Origin: Paenibacillus sp. HWE-109
GTDB lineage: Bacteria > Bacillota > Bacilli > Paenibacillales > NBRC-103111
Length of the DNA stretch: 64,000 nucleotides
NCBI RefSeq assembly: GCF_022163125.1
Contig: NZ_CP091881.1
Location: 5,456,001 to 5,520,000 of the forward strand
Direction of reading: 5' to 3'
Within the stretch, counting starts at the first letter, position 1, and each line of letters begins with the position of its first letter. Below the pieces are notes generated by a model, which searched no databases, was not told where the DNA came from, and saw only the letters and a program-made list of their open reading frames with translations. Shown here one piece after another: positions 33,362 through 42,332 of this stretch. The position numbers and the translations under genes are program-made.

Positions 33362-35170
33362 TCACGTCATTGAAGGCATCCTCATAATCATTTTGGTTCC
33401 CTGCTCTGGCCAGCTTTCTACCCTTAGTCCATAAGCCTCTCCATAGACCATTTGAATCCTGCGGTGTACGTTTAAAACACCGATCCCGCCTTTAACACCT
33501 GTCTCATCGATTTCACCATCTGCCAGCCGGTTGGCATTCAATTTCTTTTGTATCTGCCTGAGCTTCGCCTCTGGCATGCCTGCTCCATTATCCTCTACAC
33601 TAATCCAAAATACCCCATCCTTGATGCCACCATCGATCCGGATTAAGTGATATTCTTCCAGGCCTTCCGGAAATGCATGCTGGAACACATTCTCAATCAG
33701 CGGCTGCAGGGTCAGACGCACCATGACATGAAGCAGAAATTCAGGCTTAATCGCAACATCGATCTCGAATTCCCGACCAATTCGATGCTTCAGTACGACC
33801 AGATAATACAGCACATGCTTTAATTCATTCGCCACCGTAATTTCTTCGAGATTCGTCTGGACGGAATATCTCAGCATATAAGCTAGAGCCTTAACAATTT
33901 CGGATATTTCCTCTGAATCCTGAATAGTCGCATAGCAAATAATCGTCTCCAAGGTGTTGTACATAAAGTGAGGATTGATTTGCAATTGAAGAGATTGGAA
34001 CTCCGCCTTCTGACGCTCCATTCGTATTTCTGAATTGCTTAGCTCCACCTGTACCACGCGATCAACCGCTTCTGACAGGCGCTTAACCATCAAGTTGTAG
34101 CGCACAATCAACTCCACAATTTCATCACGGTGGGGAGGAAGGGGGATCGTGGCCCAATTCCCTTTCTCCGTTTCCCGCATGCCGGATTTGAGCACCTGAA
34201 TTGGCTTGGCAATCGATTTCCCGAATCGATAAGCAAGTAAAATCGCCAATGCTAGTGTGAATATCCCGACGACCAACGTTGTTGATCGAATATTGGAAAG
34301 CGGTTTGCGCAATTCATGAAGCGGCATGGAGACGACGAGCTGCCAACCCGAATAATCGGATTTGCGGCTTAGATACATCCGTTGATCGCCCTCACTGGCG
34401 TCGATAAAGGCCCGGGAGTCGGCCTGTTTCAACTTCTCGACAAACGCCGCGGGAACATTCGATCCTACTTTCTTTCTATCAGGATGATACACATAGTTGC
34501 CATTATCATCAATGATGAACAGATAGCCATACTTCCCCAGGTCAATCCCTTTCCATAAGGCGGATAAATCGGCAGATCGCATCTCAATGGCAAGCAAGCC
34601 GCTTAATTCTGGAGAAGTGAATCCACGAATGCGGCGGACCATGGTCAACATTTGATTCTCTTGTCCAGCAATTATCGTATGGTTCAGAATGCTTAATTGC
34701 CCATCAGCGCTTGTATTCGCCAGAAAATAAGCCATTTGTTTCCGAATATCCTCCCCATTGAAGGATTGTTCGGTTACGCCATTGTAGTAATACACCGCAT
34801 TTTGCTTATCGCTAATTAAATAGACGGAAGCTAGTTTGGGATTTCGTATAAATAAAGGATCCACACTAATTTCACGAATTGTATTGCGATAAGTATAGAA
34901 GTCATAAGCTTCCCGAGTAGAAGGAAGATCTATGAATTCCATAACCTGTCTATTGGTTAATATCGAAACAATCGAACGCTCATAATCTTTAAAATAGATA
35001 TCTGTATGGTGAACCGCATTGCCAACAATTTGATTCATTTGATTTTCTACCATTTCCTCCAACTCGCCGGAGGTGATCATGTAGGAAAAAATGCCTACAC
35101 TGCCTAACGATACGATAATAACAATCATAAAATAAACGAATACTTTCTTCGTAAAACCTCTAATCTTCAT
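33362..35170 (-). CDS. YesM-family sensor histidine kinase
   Basis: 602 residues: membrane helix at about 8-32, extracellular dCACHE-like sensor to about 300 (YLFIIDDNGNYVYHPDRKKV), helix at about 303-325, and HAMP at about 325-380 (SIAKPIQVLKSGMRETEKGN). A LytS-like kinase follows: LQLQINPHFMYNTLETII (phospho-acceptor histidine), TLQPLIENVFQHAFPEG (N box), SVEDNGAGMP and GGIGVLNVHRRI (G boxes). Its start overlaps the stop of the response-regulator gene by 4 bp, so the two are translationally coupled. It probably senses an extracellular sugar or its binding protein and controls a glycan operon via the YesN partner. Confidence 0.95.
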   Translation of the reverse strand: MKIRGFTKKVFVYFMIVIIVSLGSVGIFSYMITSGELEEMVENQMNQIVGNAVHHTDIYFKDYERSIVSILTNRQVMEFIDLPSTREAYDFYTYRNTIREISVDPLFIRNPKLASVYLISDKQNAVYYYNGVTEQSFNGEDIRKQMAYFLANTSADGQLSILNHTIIAGQENQMLTMVRRIRGFTSPELSGLLAIEMRSADLSALWKGIDLGKYGYLFIIDDNGNYVYHPDRKKVGSNVPAAFVEKLKQADSRAFIDASEGDQRMYLSRKSDYSGWQLVVSMPLHELRKPLSNIRSTTLVVGIFTLALAILLAYRFGKSIAKPIQVLKSGMRETEKGNWATIPLPPHRDEIVELIVRYNLMVKRLSEAVDRVVQVELSNSEIRMERQKAEFQSLQLQINPHFMYNTLETIICYATIQDSEEISEIVKALAYMLRYSVQTNLEEITVANELKHVLYYLVVLKHRIGREFEIDVAIKPEFLLHVMVRLTLQPLIENVFQHAFPEGLEEYHLIRIDGGIKDGVFWISVEDNGAGMPEAKLRQIQKKLNANRLADGEIDETGVKGGIGVLNVHRRIQMVYGEAYGLRVESWPEQGTKMIMRMPSMT

Positions 35171-36186
35171 CTAATACCTAATCTGGCACGATATTCAGTC
35201 GGTGTAACGCCAACAATTTTTTTGAAGGTTTTGGTAAAATGAGGGTAGTCGTCATAACCCACATCCGCTGCTACGTCTACAATTCGTACATAAGGAATTG
35301 CCAGCATCTCTTGGGCCTTCGTCATCCGTTTATTGATTCGATACTGAACAAAGGTCTCATGGGTTATTTTTTTGAACAAGGAGCTGAAGTACGTCGGGGT
35401 TAATCCGACCATCGCCGCGACTTGATCCAACGTAATTTCTTTGGACAAATTGCTGTCGATAAAGGCTTTGGCCTCTTCCATCGGATCCTTGAAATGGCCG
35501 CTTCGGACGGCAAGCAGCCCTTTGATCATGTCATGAAGGCCCTTCTCGAAGGTATCAAGGGCTTCTTTCACACTATCGGCCTGCAAGTGAACCGGCACGG
35601 AATCAGGCGAGTAACTACGAGATTGAAGGCGTTTTACAAGAATGCCATTGCAATCGTCCAAGAGTTCTTTCAACTGAGCCAGCGAAACATTGACAGACAG
35701 GCAATAATCACGCCAGCGTAACATCAGACTATTAAGTTCCTCTATTTGCAAAGCCCATATTTGCTGTTCCATCTGATCGATCCACTCGATATAACGGGAA
35801 GGCGGTATATAGCTGCGTGCAGGCTTTTTAATTAATTGGTCCAGCATCTCATGGACATCCGATTTGGTGACTGGCTTGAGCAAATAATGTCGGACACCAT
35901 AATTCACGCTCTTTTGAGCATATTCAAAGTCACTGTAGCCGGAAATCACAACGGTTTTAATATGAGGGAATTCCTCATAAATGATTTTGCATAGCTCCAG
36001 TCCGTCCATTTTGGGCATGCGAACATCCGTCAACACAAGATCAGGCTCTGAAGCTCGAATTAACCCCAAAGCAGCCTCGCCGTTCTCGGCCGTCTGGATT
36101 TTGGAGAAAGCCGGTGCGTATAATTCCGCCATTTTCAGCAACCCTCTGCGAATGACAGGTTCATCATCTACGATCAATACATGCAT
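35167..36186 (-). CDS. YesN-family response regulator with AraC DNA-binding domain
   Basis: 339 residues. Receiver at 1-125: acidic pair in LIVDDEPVIRRG, phospho-acceptor Asp54 in LVLTDVRMPKMDG, and the lysine in HYLLKPVTKSD. C-terminal AraC helix-turn-helix pair at about 240-336: LDQVAAMVGLTPTYFSSLFK and VDVAADVGYDDYPHFTKTFK. GAGGAGGGG precedes the ATG. It lies between the GH31 gene (104 bp) and the YesM kinase (overlap) in one minus-strand operon, so it probably activates that operon and perhaps the nearby lipoprotein and S-layer enzyme genes. Confidence 0.95.
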   Translation of the reverse strand: MHVLIVDDEPVIRRGLLKMAELYAPAFSKIQTAENGEAALGLIRASEPDLVLTDVRMPKMDGLELCKIIYEEFPHIKTVVISGYSDFEYAQKSVNYGVRHYLLKPVTKSDVHEMLDQLIKKPARSYIPPSRYIEWIDQMEQQIWALQIEELNSLMLRWRDYCLSVNVSLAQLKELLDDCNGILVKRLQSRSYSPDSVPVHLQADSVKEALDTFEKGLHDMIKGLLAVRSGHFKDPMEEAKAFIDSNLSKEITLDQVAAMVGLTPTYFSSLFKKITHETFVQYRINKRMTKAQEMLAIPYVRIVDVAADVGYDDYPHFTKTFKKIVGVTPTEYRARLGIR

Positions 36187-36290
36187 GTCCAGCCCCTCCT
36201 CACGCTTTTCAAAATGACTGATTCAACTATGATAACTCACGGCTATAGGTTCTACAACGGATAAATCAGATCGTTCACCTACTATAAGCT

Positions 36291-38417
36291 CTATATCATT
36301 TCCAAATGAGTTTGGGAGAAACGCCAAGTGATAGAATTGTAGAATGACCATTCTTCACTTTCTCCTGTCAGTTCTCCCGCATACTCGCCATCTGAATTTC
36401 GGGTAACCGTCAGCTTCCGCCAAGTGTATTTCCCTGCTTCATAATCGAAGGATTCCCCATCATCCTCGTACAATAGTCCCTCGCCAGGCTCCGATCCGAA
36501 ATGGACAAGCTCTAGCGGAATCTGCGTTCCGGATGCTGGAACATGCGGCAAAGCAGGCATCATTGGGATGACAGATCCGCTTTTAACAAAAACAGGAATT
36601 CGCTCTAAACCAGCTTGAACGCGAATGATGCAGCCCCCGGTATAGCGCTCCCCGGTCTCCAACCCATACCAGATACCTGCTGGCAGCAGCACCTCTCGTT
36701 CATCTTCCCCTTCTACCAGCGGAGCTACCAACAGCGCTTCGCCGACCATATACTGGTCATCCCATTCTCTCACTTTCTTCTTGCCGTAAGCCGCGTCTGT
36801 CGTATTCAACTGTTGCTCCGCTTCGACAGCGTTCGCTTCGGCTTCAGCAATCTCAGAAGGAGAGATCACGAACGGCATGGCCTGGAAAGGAGGAATGCCT
36901 AGTTCACGATATCTGGCGAAAGCTGTATATAAATAGGGCAGCAGCCTCATCCGCAGCTTGATATAGTGGCGCACAACGCCTTCCACTTCCGGGAACGACC
37001 ACGGCTTCGTACCATCCCCCCAAGCATTCAGCATGGCCAGAGGGGAGAAGCAGACGGTTTGCATACGACGCACCCAATCTTCAGCATTCCTCGCTCTGCG
37101 CACTTCCGGAGTCCACAGCAGACCGCTGAATGAAGAATTGCAAAGTGCCCGAATAAATTGCTTATGGTCATAAAGATCTGAGTAAAGTACGTAAGGCATC
37201 GTGGAGGCCGCAGCATTCGAAGCCCTCACCAGTCCGTAGGTTCTGCGATTTTTACTGCGAAACAGATCGTCTGTCATTTTCTGAAACATTAGCCCATACA
37301 TCTGCCGCATCTGTTCGCCGTCCAGACCCGATGGGAACTTGGCATGTCCAGGGAACATCCAGGAATTGTTAGTCAATTCACTGCCGTCGCATTCATCCAG
37401 TTTGTAACCGGACACCCCGATGTTCACATGCTGCTGCTCATGCTGCTTTTTGTACAGATTTGCCGCCTCCGTCAGGGAGTAGTCAGGCGCAAGCCCCCCC
37501 CAAACCGTATGACTGCCTGAAAGCGGCTTCAGATCCGCATACAGCTCGCTCTTTGGGGATACGAAGGGATGCTCCCACAGATTCACGCGAAAGCCGTTTT
37601 GCTCCATTTTTTTCACAAATTGCTCAGGCTCAGGGAACCTGCTCTTCTCCCATTCATAAGTAACCGGATAGCTTTGGCTGTGCCAGCCTGGTTCCAGTCC
37701 GATCACATCGCATGGGAAATCATGAAGTCGGAACTGCTCCGCCTCCTCCAGGACCTGCTGCTCGCTATATAGCGTTGGAACGCGATGCCAGAAGCCCAGC
37801 CCCCACATCGGAGGCAGTACGCCGCCGCCACAATATAAATTATACCTGGACACCACGTCCGCAAGCGTAGGTCCACCAAACACATAGACGTCTGCGCCTT
37901 CAGCTGGAAGACGGATCTCCACACGTGAAGCGACCATCGTTGCTCGCCATCCCCGATCGCTATTGCGATCGCGAATCTCTTCGCTCTGCGTGTCCTCCTG
38001 CTTCATCGTGGACCCGCAATACATCGTAACGATCCGCGAAGTATCCACCCAAACGCCATATCCAAGATCGCTGATATAGAAGGGAACCGGAGCATGCGTT
38101 TCACCCGTATCCTGTTTAGGATCGCTGTTCACGCGTAAATAACGGTTTCTTCCTCGCTGATTCATCCGCAATAACTGAAGGCCTGTCCCATATAACTTCT
38201 CGGTGCGATAAAGCGGAAAGGACAGAATAAGACTGTCCCCAGCTTCCTCAAGCTGAATACGGTCCCAATCGAATGGCGGCGCCACTTGTGGCATTTGTTG
38301 CAAAGCTTTTTCTTGCGGAGAAACATTCATCCACGATAGTGGAGTGATCGACTGCGGTTTCTTGATCGTCAGGCGCCATACGCCTGGTGCTGATAATTGC
38401 CATGTCTTAGTATCCAT
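36291..38417 (-). CDS. GH31 family alpha-glycosidase
   Basis: 708 residues. N-terminal beta-sandwich (LYGTGLQLLRMNQRGRNRYL), then a (beta/alpha)8 barrel: PPMWGLGFWHRVPTLYSEQQ, FPCDVIGLEPGWHSQSYPVT, NLWEHPFVSP, and the nucleophile Asp341 in GYKLDECDG. The acid/base region is atypical (VRASNAAASTMPYVLYSDLY rather than the usual R-x-x-x-x-WSGD). This places it with the divergent GH31 group common in paenibacilli; substrates in GH31 include alpha-glucosides, alpha-xylosides, alpha-galactosides and alpha-GalNAc. No signal peptide, so it is intracellular. It sits between a Gfo/Idh oxidoreductase gene and a YesN/YesM pair, forming one operon. Confidence 0.92.
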   Translation of the reverse strand: MDTKTWQLSAPGVWRLTIKKPQSITPLSWMNVSPQEKALQQMPQVAPPFDWDRIQLEEAGDSLILSFPLYRTEKLYGTGLQLLRMNQRGRNRYLRVNSDPKQDTGETHAPVPFYISDLGYGVWVDTSRIVTMYCGSTMKQEDTQSEEIRDRNSDRGWRATMVASRVEIRLPAEGADVYVFGGPTLADVVSRYNLYCGGGVLPPMWGLGFWHRVPTLYSEQQVLEEAEQFRLHDFPCDVIGLEPGWHSQSYPVTYEWEKSRFPEPEQFVKKMEQNGFRVNLWEHPFVSPKSELYADLKPLSGSHTVWGGLAPDYSLTEAANLYKKQHEQQHVNIGVSGYKLDECDGSELTNNSWMFPGHAKFPSGLDGEQMRQMYGLMFQKMTDDLFRSKNRRTYGLVRASNAAASTMPYVLYSDLYDHKQFIRALCNSSFSGLLWTPEVRRARNAEDWVRRMQTVCFSPLAMLNAWGDGTKPWSFPEVEGVVRHYIKLRMRLLPYLYTAFARYRELGIPPFQAMPFVISPSEIAEAEANAVEAEQQLNTTDAAYGKKKVREWDDQYMVGEALLVAPLVEGEDEREVLLPAGIWYGLETGERYTGGCIIRVQAGLERIPVFVKSGSVIPMMPALPHVPASGTQIPLELVHFGSEPGEGLLYEDDGESFDYEAGKYTWRKLTVTRNSDGEYAGELTGESEEWSFYNSITWRFSQTHLEMI

Positions 38418-38436
38418 GTCGAAATCTCCTTTCTTC

Positions 38437-39399
38437 TTATAGCGTCGGAACCTTAATTACTTGCGTTTGACCGGTTTCACTAGCCAGCTTTGCGTAATGG
38501 ACAAGCGCTTGGGTTTTCAAATAATCCCTGCCGCTCGTTTCTGCTTCGCGCCCTTCCTGAAGGGACGCCAGAAATTCAGTCAGCGTATCCGTTTCATCCA
38601 CACCGCTGAAGTCCGTAATCAACTGGACGTCTTCGCCGCGAATCACACGTATTTGCTTATCTGTCACTTCCATGGCGCCTTCCGTGCCTTCAAGCCGCCA
38701 ATTGCCGCTCCACGGCGTTTCGCTCCCTCTGGAAGCAATCGAGGCGTGATAAGCAGCTGTGATGCCCCCCTCCATTTCAAGAAAGGCATAAGCATTAATA
38801 CTGGCACCGTCTTCTTCCCATCCGTTAATCGGGTTGTATAGTTTGGCCTGTACACGCTTTCCTTCTTTTCCACAGAAATAACGAATCAGATCAAAATGGT
38901 GGACACCGATGTCATCCAAGATGCGTACGGTATATTTCCGCTCAACCTGATGGTATCTGTAAAACTGTATATCCATAGACGATAAGCTGCCGATGACACC
39001 TTCCTCCAAGAGCTGTTTCATCTTACGTATAATAGGCATTCTGCGATAATTCTCGGCGATCATGAAAGGCAGCTTTTCTTTTGCAGCTCGAGCAACGACC
39101 TCAATCGATTCCTCATAGTCAAACGAAATCGGCTTCTCGCACAATACAGCCAGCTTATGATCAAATGCTGCATGGTTCACCGTTGTGTGCATCATTGGTG
39201 AGGTTACGTTAACCAGAAAGTCCGCTTGCTCCTGTTGCAAGGCTTCTTCAAGTGACGTGTAGAAAGGGAACGGATCGTCATTCATCTTCGCCTTCATTGT
39301 AGGATCCACCTCAACAACAGCTGCCAATAACCCTCTATCTCGCAGACGCTTGTACCAGCTGAATCCTGCAGAACCCAAACCAACCAATATAGCCCTCAT
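38437..39399 (-). CDS. Gfo/Idh/MocA family NAD(P)-dependent oxidoreductase
   Basis: 320 residues from the ATG at 39399 (AAGGGAGGTAATTTGTCC before it). A longer frame to 39459 is rejected because its start codon overlaps a TATAAT box. N-terminal Rossmann fold RAILVGLGSAGFSWYKRLRD, the family CEKPISFDYEE motif (lysine near 97), and DIGVHHFDLIRYFCG with the catalytic histidine in the C-terminal half. Such enzymes oxidise or reduce sugars, inositols or glycosides; some pair with glycosidases in a redox-assisted cleavage. It is the first gene of the Gfo/GH31/YesN/YesM operon, 19 bp before GH31. Confidence 0.92.
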   Translation of the reverse strand: MRAILVGLGSAGFSWYKRLRDRGLLAAVVEVDPTMKAKMNDDPFPFYTSLEEALQQEQADFLVNVTSPMMHTTVNHAAFDHKLAVLCEKPISFDYEESIEVVARAAKEKLPFMIAENYRRMPIIRKMKQLLEEGVIGSLSSMDIQFYRYHQVERKYTVRILDDIGVHHFDLIRYFCGKEGKRVQAKLYNPINGWEEDGASINAYAFLEMEGGITAAYHASIASRGSETPWSGNWRLEGTEGAMEVTDKQIRVIRGEDVQLITDFSGVDETDTLTEFLASLQEGREAETSGRDYLKTQALVHYAKLASETGQTQVIKVPTL

Positions 39400-39457
39400 G
39401 GACAAATTACCTCCCTTGCCATAGAGATACTTACCTCTCCATCGCTTTGTTGCCTTC

Positions 39458-39463
39458 ATTATA
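39458..39463 (-). promoter_or_regulatory. -10 box of the Gfo/GH31/YesNM operon
   Basis: A perfect TATAAT on the minus strand, 58 bp upstream of the chosen oxidoreductase start. No good -35 is seen at the expected distance, which fits an activator-dependent promoter (the operon's own YesN is a candidate). Confidence 0.6.
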
Positions 39464-39528
39464 GGAATTATTCGATCAGTCAGATAGGATAAAATTAAGC
39501 TGGCATGTCATTTTTTACGATTTTAATC

Positions 39529-39583
39529 AAAAAGACTACAAACACTAGGGGTTCCGCCCTTAGATGATTGCAGTCTTTTTTTT
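39529..39583 (-). terminator. Terminator of the zinc-ribbon gene
   Basis: AAAAAGACT (39529-39537) and AGTCTTTTT (39572-39580) enclose an inner GGGG/CCCT stem. It overlaps the last codons and stop of the small zinc-ribbon gene and has A and T runs on both sides, so it may be bidirectional. Confidence 0.7.
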
Positions 39584-39790
39584 CATTTGAATGGTTCCGC
39601 ATTTGGGGCATCCATAAAGTTCAACTGTTATTTTGCGTGAATTTTCCTTGGTCGTAAAACGAGCATGAGAATCATTAGGCTCAACTTGTACATGAATAAA
39701 GGGTTGATCTAGTTCTATTTCAGTACCATATCCACACGCAAAACATTTAAGTACACTTGGATTCATAAACGAAGTCATCTCCAGTTTCAT
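39560..39790 (-). CDS. Small two-CxxC zinc-ribbon protein
   Basis: 76 residues with two metal-binding knuckles, KCFACGYG (about 15-22) and YGCPKCGTIQ (about 59-68), separated by a beta-rich stretch (VQVEPNDSHARFTTKENS). This is the plan of a single zinc ribbon. No DNA- or RNA-binding partner is visible. The ATG at 39790 has no strong GGAGG (AATTATTATTTTAA upstream), so an internal start at codon 5 (MTSF) or 9 (MNPS) is possible. It appears monocistronic. Confidence 0.65.
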   Translation of the reverse strand: MKLEMTSFMNPSVLKCFACGYGTEIELDQPFIHVQVEPNDSHARFTTKENSRKITVELYGCPKCGTIQMKKKTAII

Positions 39791-39889
39791 TTAAAATAAT
39801 AATTAATACTTCACGGTGCAACTTTTCCGAATTCTTAAACTATTATACATATATTGTAAAACAAAAGACATCCCTGTGTTGTTTTGGCC

Positions 39890-40025
39890 ACTTTACAAGG
39901 GCCAACTCCCGACCGGGAGTCGGAAAAACCTTGCCTGCGGCTAAGTCACCCAGTCCATGAACATTGAGGCAAGCCCAAGCCCTCCTAAAGAACTCAATAC
40001 CCTTTATTCGATCAAAATCGCTCAT
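39890..40025. repeat. Dispersed repeat B, copy 1
   Basis: On the minus strand this segment is clearly similar to 61225-61366: CATGGACT-G-TGAC-TAGCCGCAGGC is nearly identical in both and the flanks align over about 110 bp. Both copies can be read as a peptide pattern D-F-x-R-x-G-I ... VHGL-x-DLAAG-x-V (ORF 39843-40025 here). The gene-free stretch 39791-40325 also holds the terminator at 40268-40304 and, around 40100-40170, GATAGCGTTAATCCAGTTC and CTACAGTTC motifs resembling pieces of repeat A. Confidence 0.65.
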
Positions 40026-40267
40026 TCTGAAAATCTAATGAATCCCTGATGCCCTATTTCAAGCAAATGATCACCTTTCCACCTAAGATTTGCTCGATAG
40101 CGTTAATCCAGTTCATTATATCGCCAAAGTAGCCATTTTCCGGTCTATAAGCATCCTACAGTTCATTAGATGTCCTTTGAGACCGAACCCCTCTAAAGCC
40201 AAGTCAGCGGTGGATGTCAGTACATAAGGGGAAAGCTTCGCTCACTCCAAACCCAAAAACATATATT

Positions 40268-40304
40268 CAAAAAAGGGCGATGAGTGATAAACACACTCAT
40301 CGCC
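40268..40304 (-). terminator. Strong rho-independent terminator of the lone lipoprotein gene
   Basis: GGCGATGAGTG (40276-40286) and CACTCATCGCC (40294-40304) are perfect inverses around ATAAACA. On the minus strand the stem is followed by a T-run. Confidence 0.9.
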
Positions 40305-40325
40305 ACAACCCTGTTGATAATCATC

Positions 40326-41903
40326 CTATTTTATATCGAGCATAATCGCTCCTTGCTTCTTATTCCAGCGGTCTGTCGCTTCTTTAATAATATCATTGCC
40401 ACCTTTGGACTTATACTCTTCGATGACTTTTGGCCAATCGGAGATCGGCTCTTTACCGTAAATCATTTTGATCATGTGATCGATAATAATTTTTGGACCC
40501 ACATCCGGTTGAGGAGCGGCGAGATCAGGAAATTTGGCGAAGCTGTTCAAATCTGGATAAAATCCGATGCCTGGCAAACCTTCTTTCGTCAAAACTTCAT
40601 CGAATGCCTTCAAGGTCGCTTTGCCATCCTCGTTTAGCAGCAGTCTAGGTTTGTTGTAGGTGGAATCATGAACAGCCCACATCGTGCCGCTGCGGAACCC
40701 TTCTTCATCAATCTGTTCCTTGGTCGTCGGGAATTTATAGTTGATTTTACCGCTGCTGTCCTTCGTGTAAGTCTCTCCTTCAATCCCGAAAGTGAAGAAC
40801 GTTTCGGCTTCCGGCGAGATCATCCATTCGAACATTTTGACAATGCCAACAGCTGTTTCCTGCTTCACATTTTTATTGATATAGAAGGTGCGAATAACTG
40901 GCGCGTAGTAGAAATATCCACCTTTTCCTTCCGGCCCTTTCGGAGAAGGAATAATGTCAATTTTTGAGCCTGGCACTGCTTGTTGTGCCTTGGTTCGGTA
41001 TCCAGGCAAGCCGGAAGCGTTTTGCGACCATATTCCCGCTTTACCTGCCTCGATACTTTTCGTGAAGTCGGTCGAACTGATGGTAGCGAACTCTTTGGGA
41101 ATCAACCCTTCGTCATACATCGTTTTATACGTGGTCAGCGCTTTTTGAACGTTCTCGACATCGAAAAATTTCGGGACAACCTGACCGTTCACCAGCTCAA
41201 ATTGGTCTTTATATGGAAGAACATCGTAAGCTCCCAGAATAACGTCCGCATACTTGAAGTTTTCCCGCATTTGATACGGATTCTCGACGCCAAGCTTCTT
41301 GAACGCCCGCAGCACATTGAGAAATTCGTCTACGGTTTTGGGCGCTTGAAGCCCCGTTTTTTCTAATAAATCTGTGCGAATATAGGTCGAGCGACGGGAA
41401 GGATTACTCAAAAACTCAGGTATGCCATAGATCTTCCCGTTGTATGAGACACTATCCCAAGCGGATTTGGGCACTAATTTCAATAAATTGGGGGCATTCT
41501 GCTTCAGAAGCTCGTCCAGCGGCATAAAGACACCGTTCTCTACGGACCCAGACATCGACTTGCTCCCTGGCCCCCCAATGCTGCCAACCACATCAGGAAT
41601 TTCGTTGCTTGCGAACATCAGGCCGAATTTGGAATCTTCCATTACTTTTACGTTCAGATCCGTATTCGTCAGTTCCTCCAGCTTCAGAATCCACTTATCC
41701 TTATTCAGATCCGGCACTGTGGTGTGATACCCTGTGTTGACCGTCGTTGGATAAAGCAGCGAGAATTTCGTCGGTTCCTTCTTCGTGTTGGCAGATGAAG
41801 GCTGCGGTGCAGCTGTGTTCGCTACTTTCCCATCTGTCGAACATGCGGTTAAAGCAGAAGCTGTCAACATGGCAGCCAAAGTAAGACTAATCGTTTTTTT
41901 CAA
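40326..41903 (-). CDS. Solute-binding lipoprotein of a complex-sugar ABC transporter, encoded apart from its permeases
   Basis: 525 residues from a TTG preceded by GAAGAAGGGG. The signal peptide ends in the lipobox ALTACS. The mature fold is that of LplA-like binding proteins: EKTGLQAPKTVDEFLNVLRA, AGKAGIWSQNASGLPGYRTK, VGIVKMFEWMISPEAETFF. It has its own promoter region and a strong terminator, so it is monocistronic. The nearest permease pair without a binding protein is at 49543-51396, on the other side of the giant S-layer gene, so this lipoprotein is probably their missing subunit. The ligand is likely an alpha-galactosyl-containing oligosaccharide, by context. Confidence 0.95.
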   Translation of the reverse strand: MKKTISLTLAAMLTASALTACSTDGKVANTAAPQPSSANTKKEPTKFSLLYPTTVNTGYHTTVPDLNKDKWILKLEELTNTDLNVKVMEDSKFGLMFASNEIPDVVGSIGGPGSKSMSGSVENGVFMPLDELLKQNAPNLLKLVPKSAWDSVSYNGKIYGIPEFLSNPSRRSTYIRTDLLEKTGLQAPKTVDEFLNVLRAFKKLGVENPYQMRENFKYADVILGAYDVLPYKDQFELVNGQVVPKFFDVENVQKALTTYKTMYDEGLIPKEFATISSTDFTKSIEAGKAGIWSQNASGLPGYRTKAQQAVPGSKIDIIPSPKGPEGKGGYFYYAPVIRTFYINKNVKQETAVGIVKMFEWMISPEAETFFTFGIEGETYTKDSSGKINYKFPTTKEQIDEEGFRSGTMWAVHDSTYNKPRLLLNEDGKATLKAFDEVLTKEGLPGIGFYPDLNSFAKFPDLAAPQPDVGPKIIIDHMIKMIYGKEPISDWPKVIEEYKSKGGNDIIKEATDRWNKKQGAIMLDIK

Positions 41904-42080
41904 CTTAACCCCTTCTTCCTTTTGTGTACTGTAAGCGATTTCATTAACTGTCTCTATCTTATTGAATATTTGGTGCTTTTTGTATGTATAAATTTAAGCT
42001 GCCCTGTGAATTTATACGATTAAGATTAACAGCTTCGCCGCCCTTAGTAATGAGCCTCCTGCAAGCGACCAATCCTAATA

Positions 42081-42275
42081 AGGGAACTGTAGGACGCTAT
42101 TTTGGCAAATAGCAGGGTTGCTAGAGCAATAGCGGAACTACAGGGTCTTATCTCCATCAAAAGAGTTGAATTTCCCATGAAATAGCAAAATAGTGTACTG
42201 TAGTTCCCTCAACCTCGCAATAATGACGCTTTTTGCTAGAATAGCGCACTGTAGTTCCCTCCCTCTCCGCGCGAG
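42081..42275. repeat. Dispersed intergenic repeat A, copy 1
   Basis: About 195 bp, closely similar to 61012-61204, with matching blocks such as TAGCGGAACTACAGGGTCTT and CTGTAGTTCCCTC. Internally it has an opening GGAACTGTAGGACGCTATT and two inverted versions of the same motif (AATAGTGTACTGTAGTTCC and AATAGCGCACTGTAGTTCC), so it can fold into nested hairpins. It fills most of the gap 41904-42332 between the lipoprotein and the S-layer gene; no ORF is present. Confidence 0.8.
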
Positions 42276-42297
42276 CCAGCCAGACAACTCCTATAGA

Positions 42298-42322
42298 AAG
42301 ACCGCCAAACAGGTTGGCGGTC
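42298..42322 (-). terminator. Hairpin terminator of the S-layer enzyme gene
   Basis: GACCGCCAA (42300-42308) and TTGGCGGTC (42314-42322) pair perfectly over a 5-base loop and are followed on the minus strand by TTTCT. Confidence 0.7.
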
Positions 42323-42332
42323 CGGGCGTAAA

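Noticed and set aside
39400..39459. 20-residue N-terminal extension of the Gfo/Idh protein
   Set aside because: The upstream start codon overlaps a TATAAT box and lacks a ribosome site.
39843..40025. 60-residue minus-strand ORF as a functional gene
   Set aside because: No ribosome site, and the sequence belongs to a dispersed repeat; kept as a repeat only.
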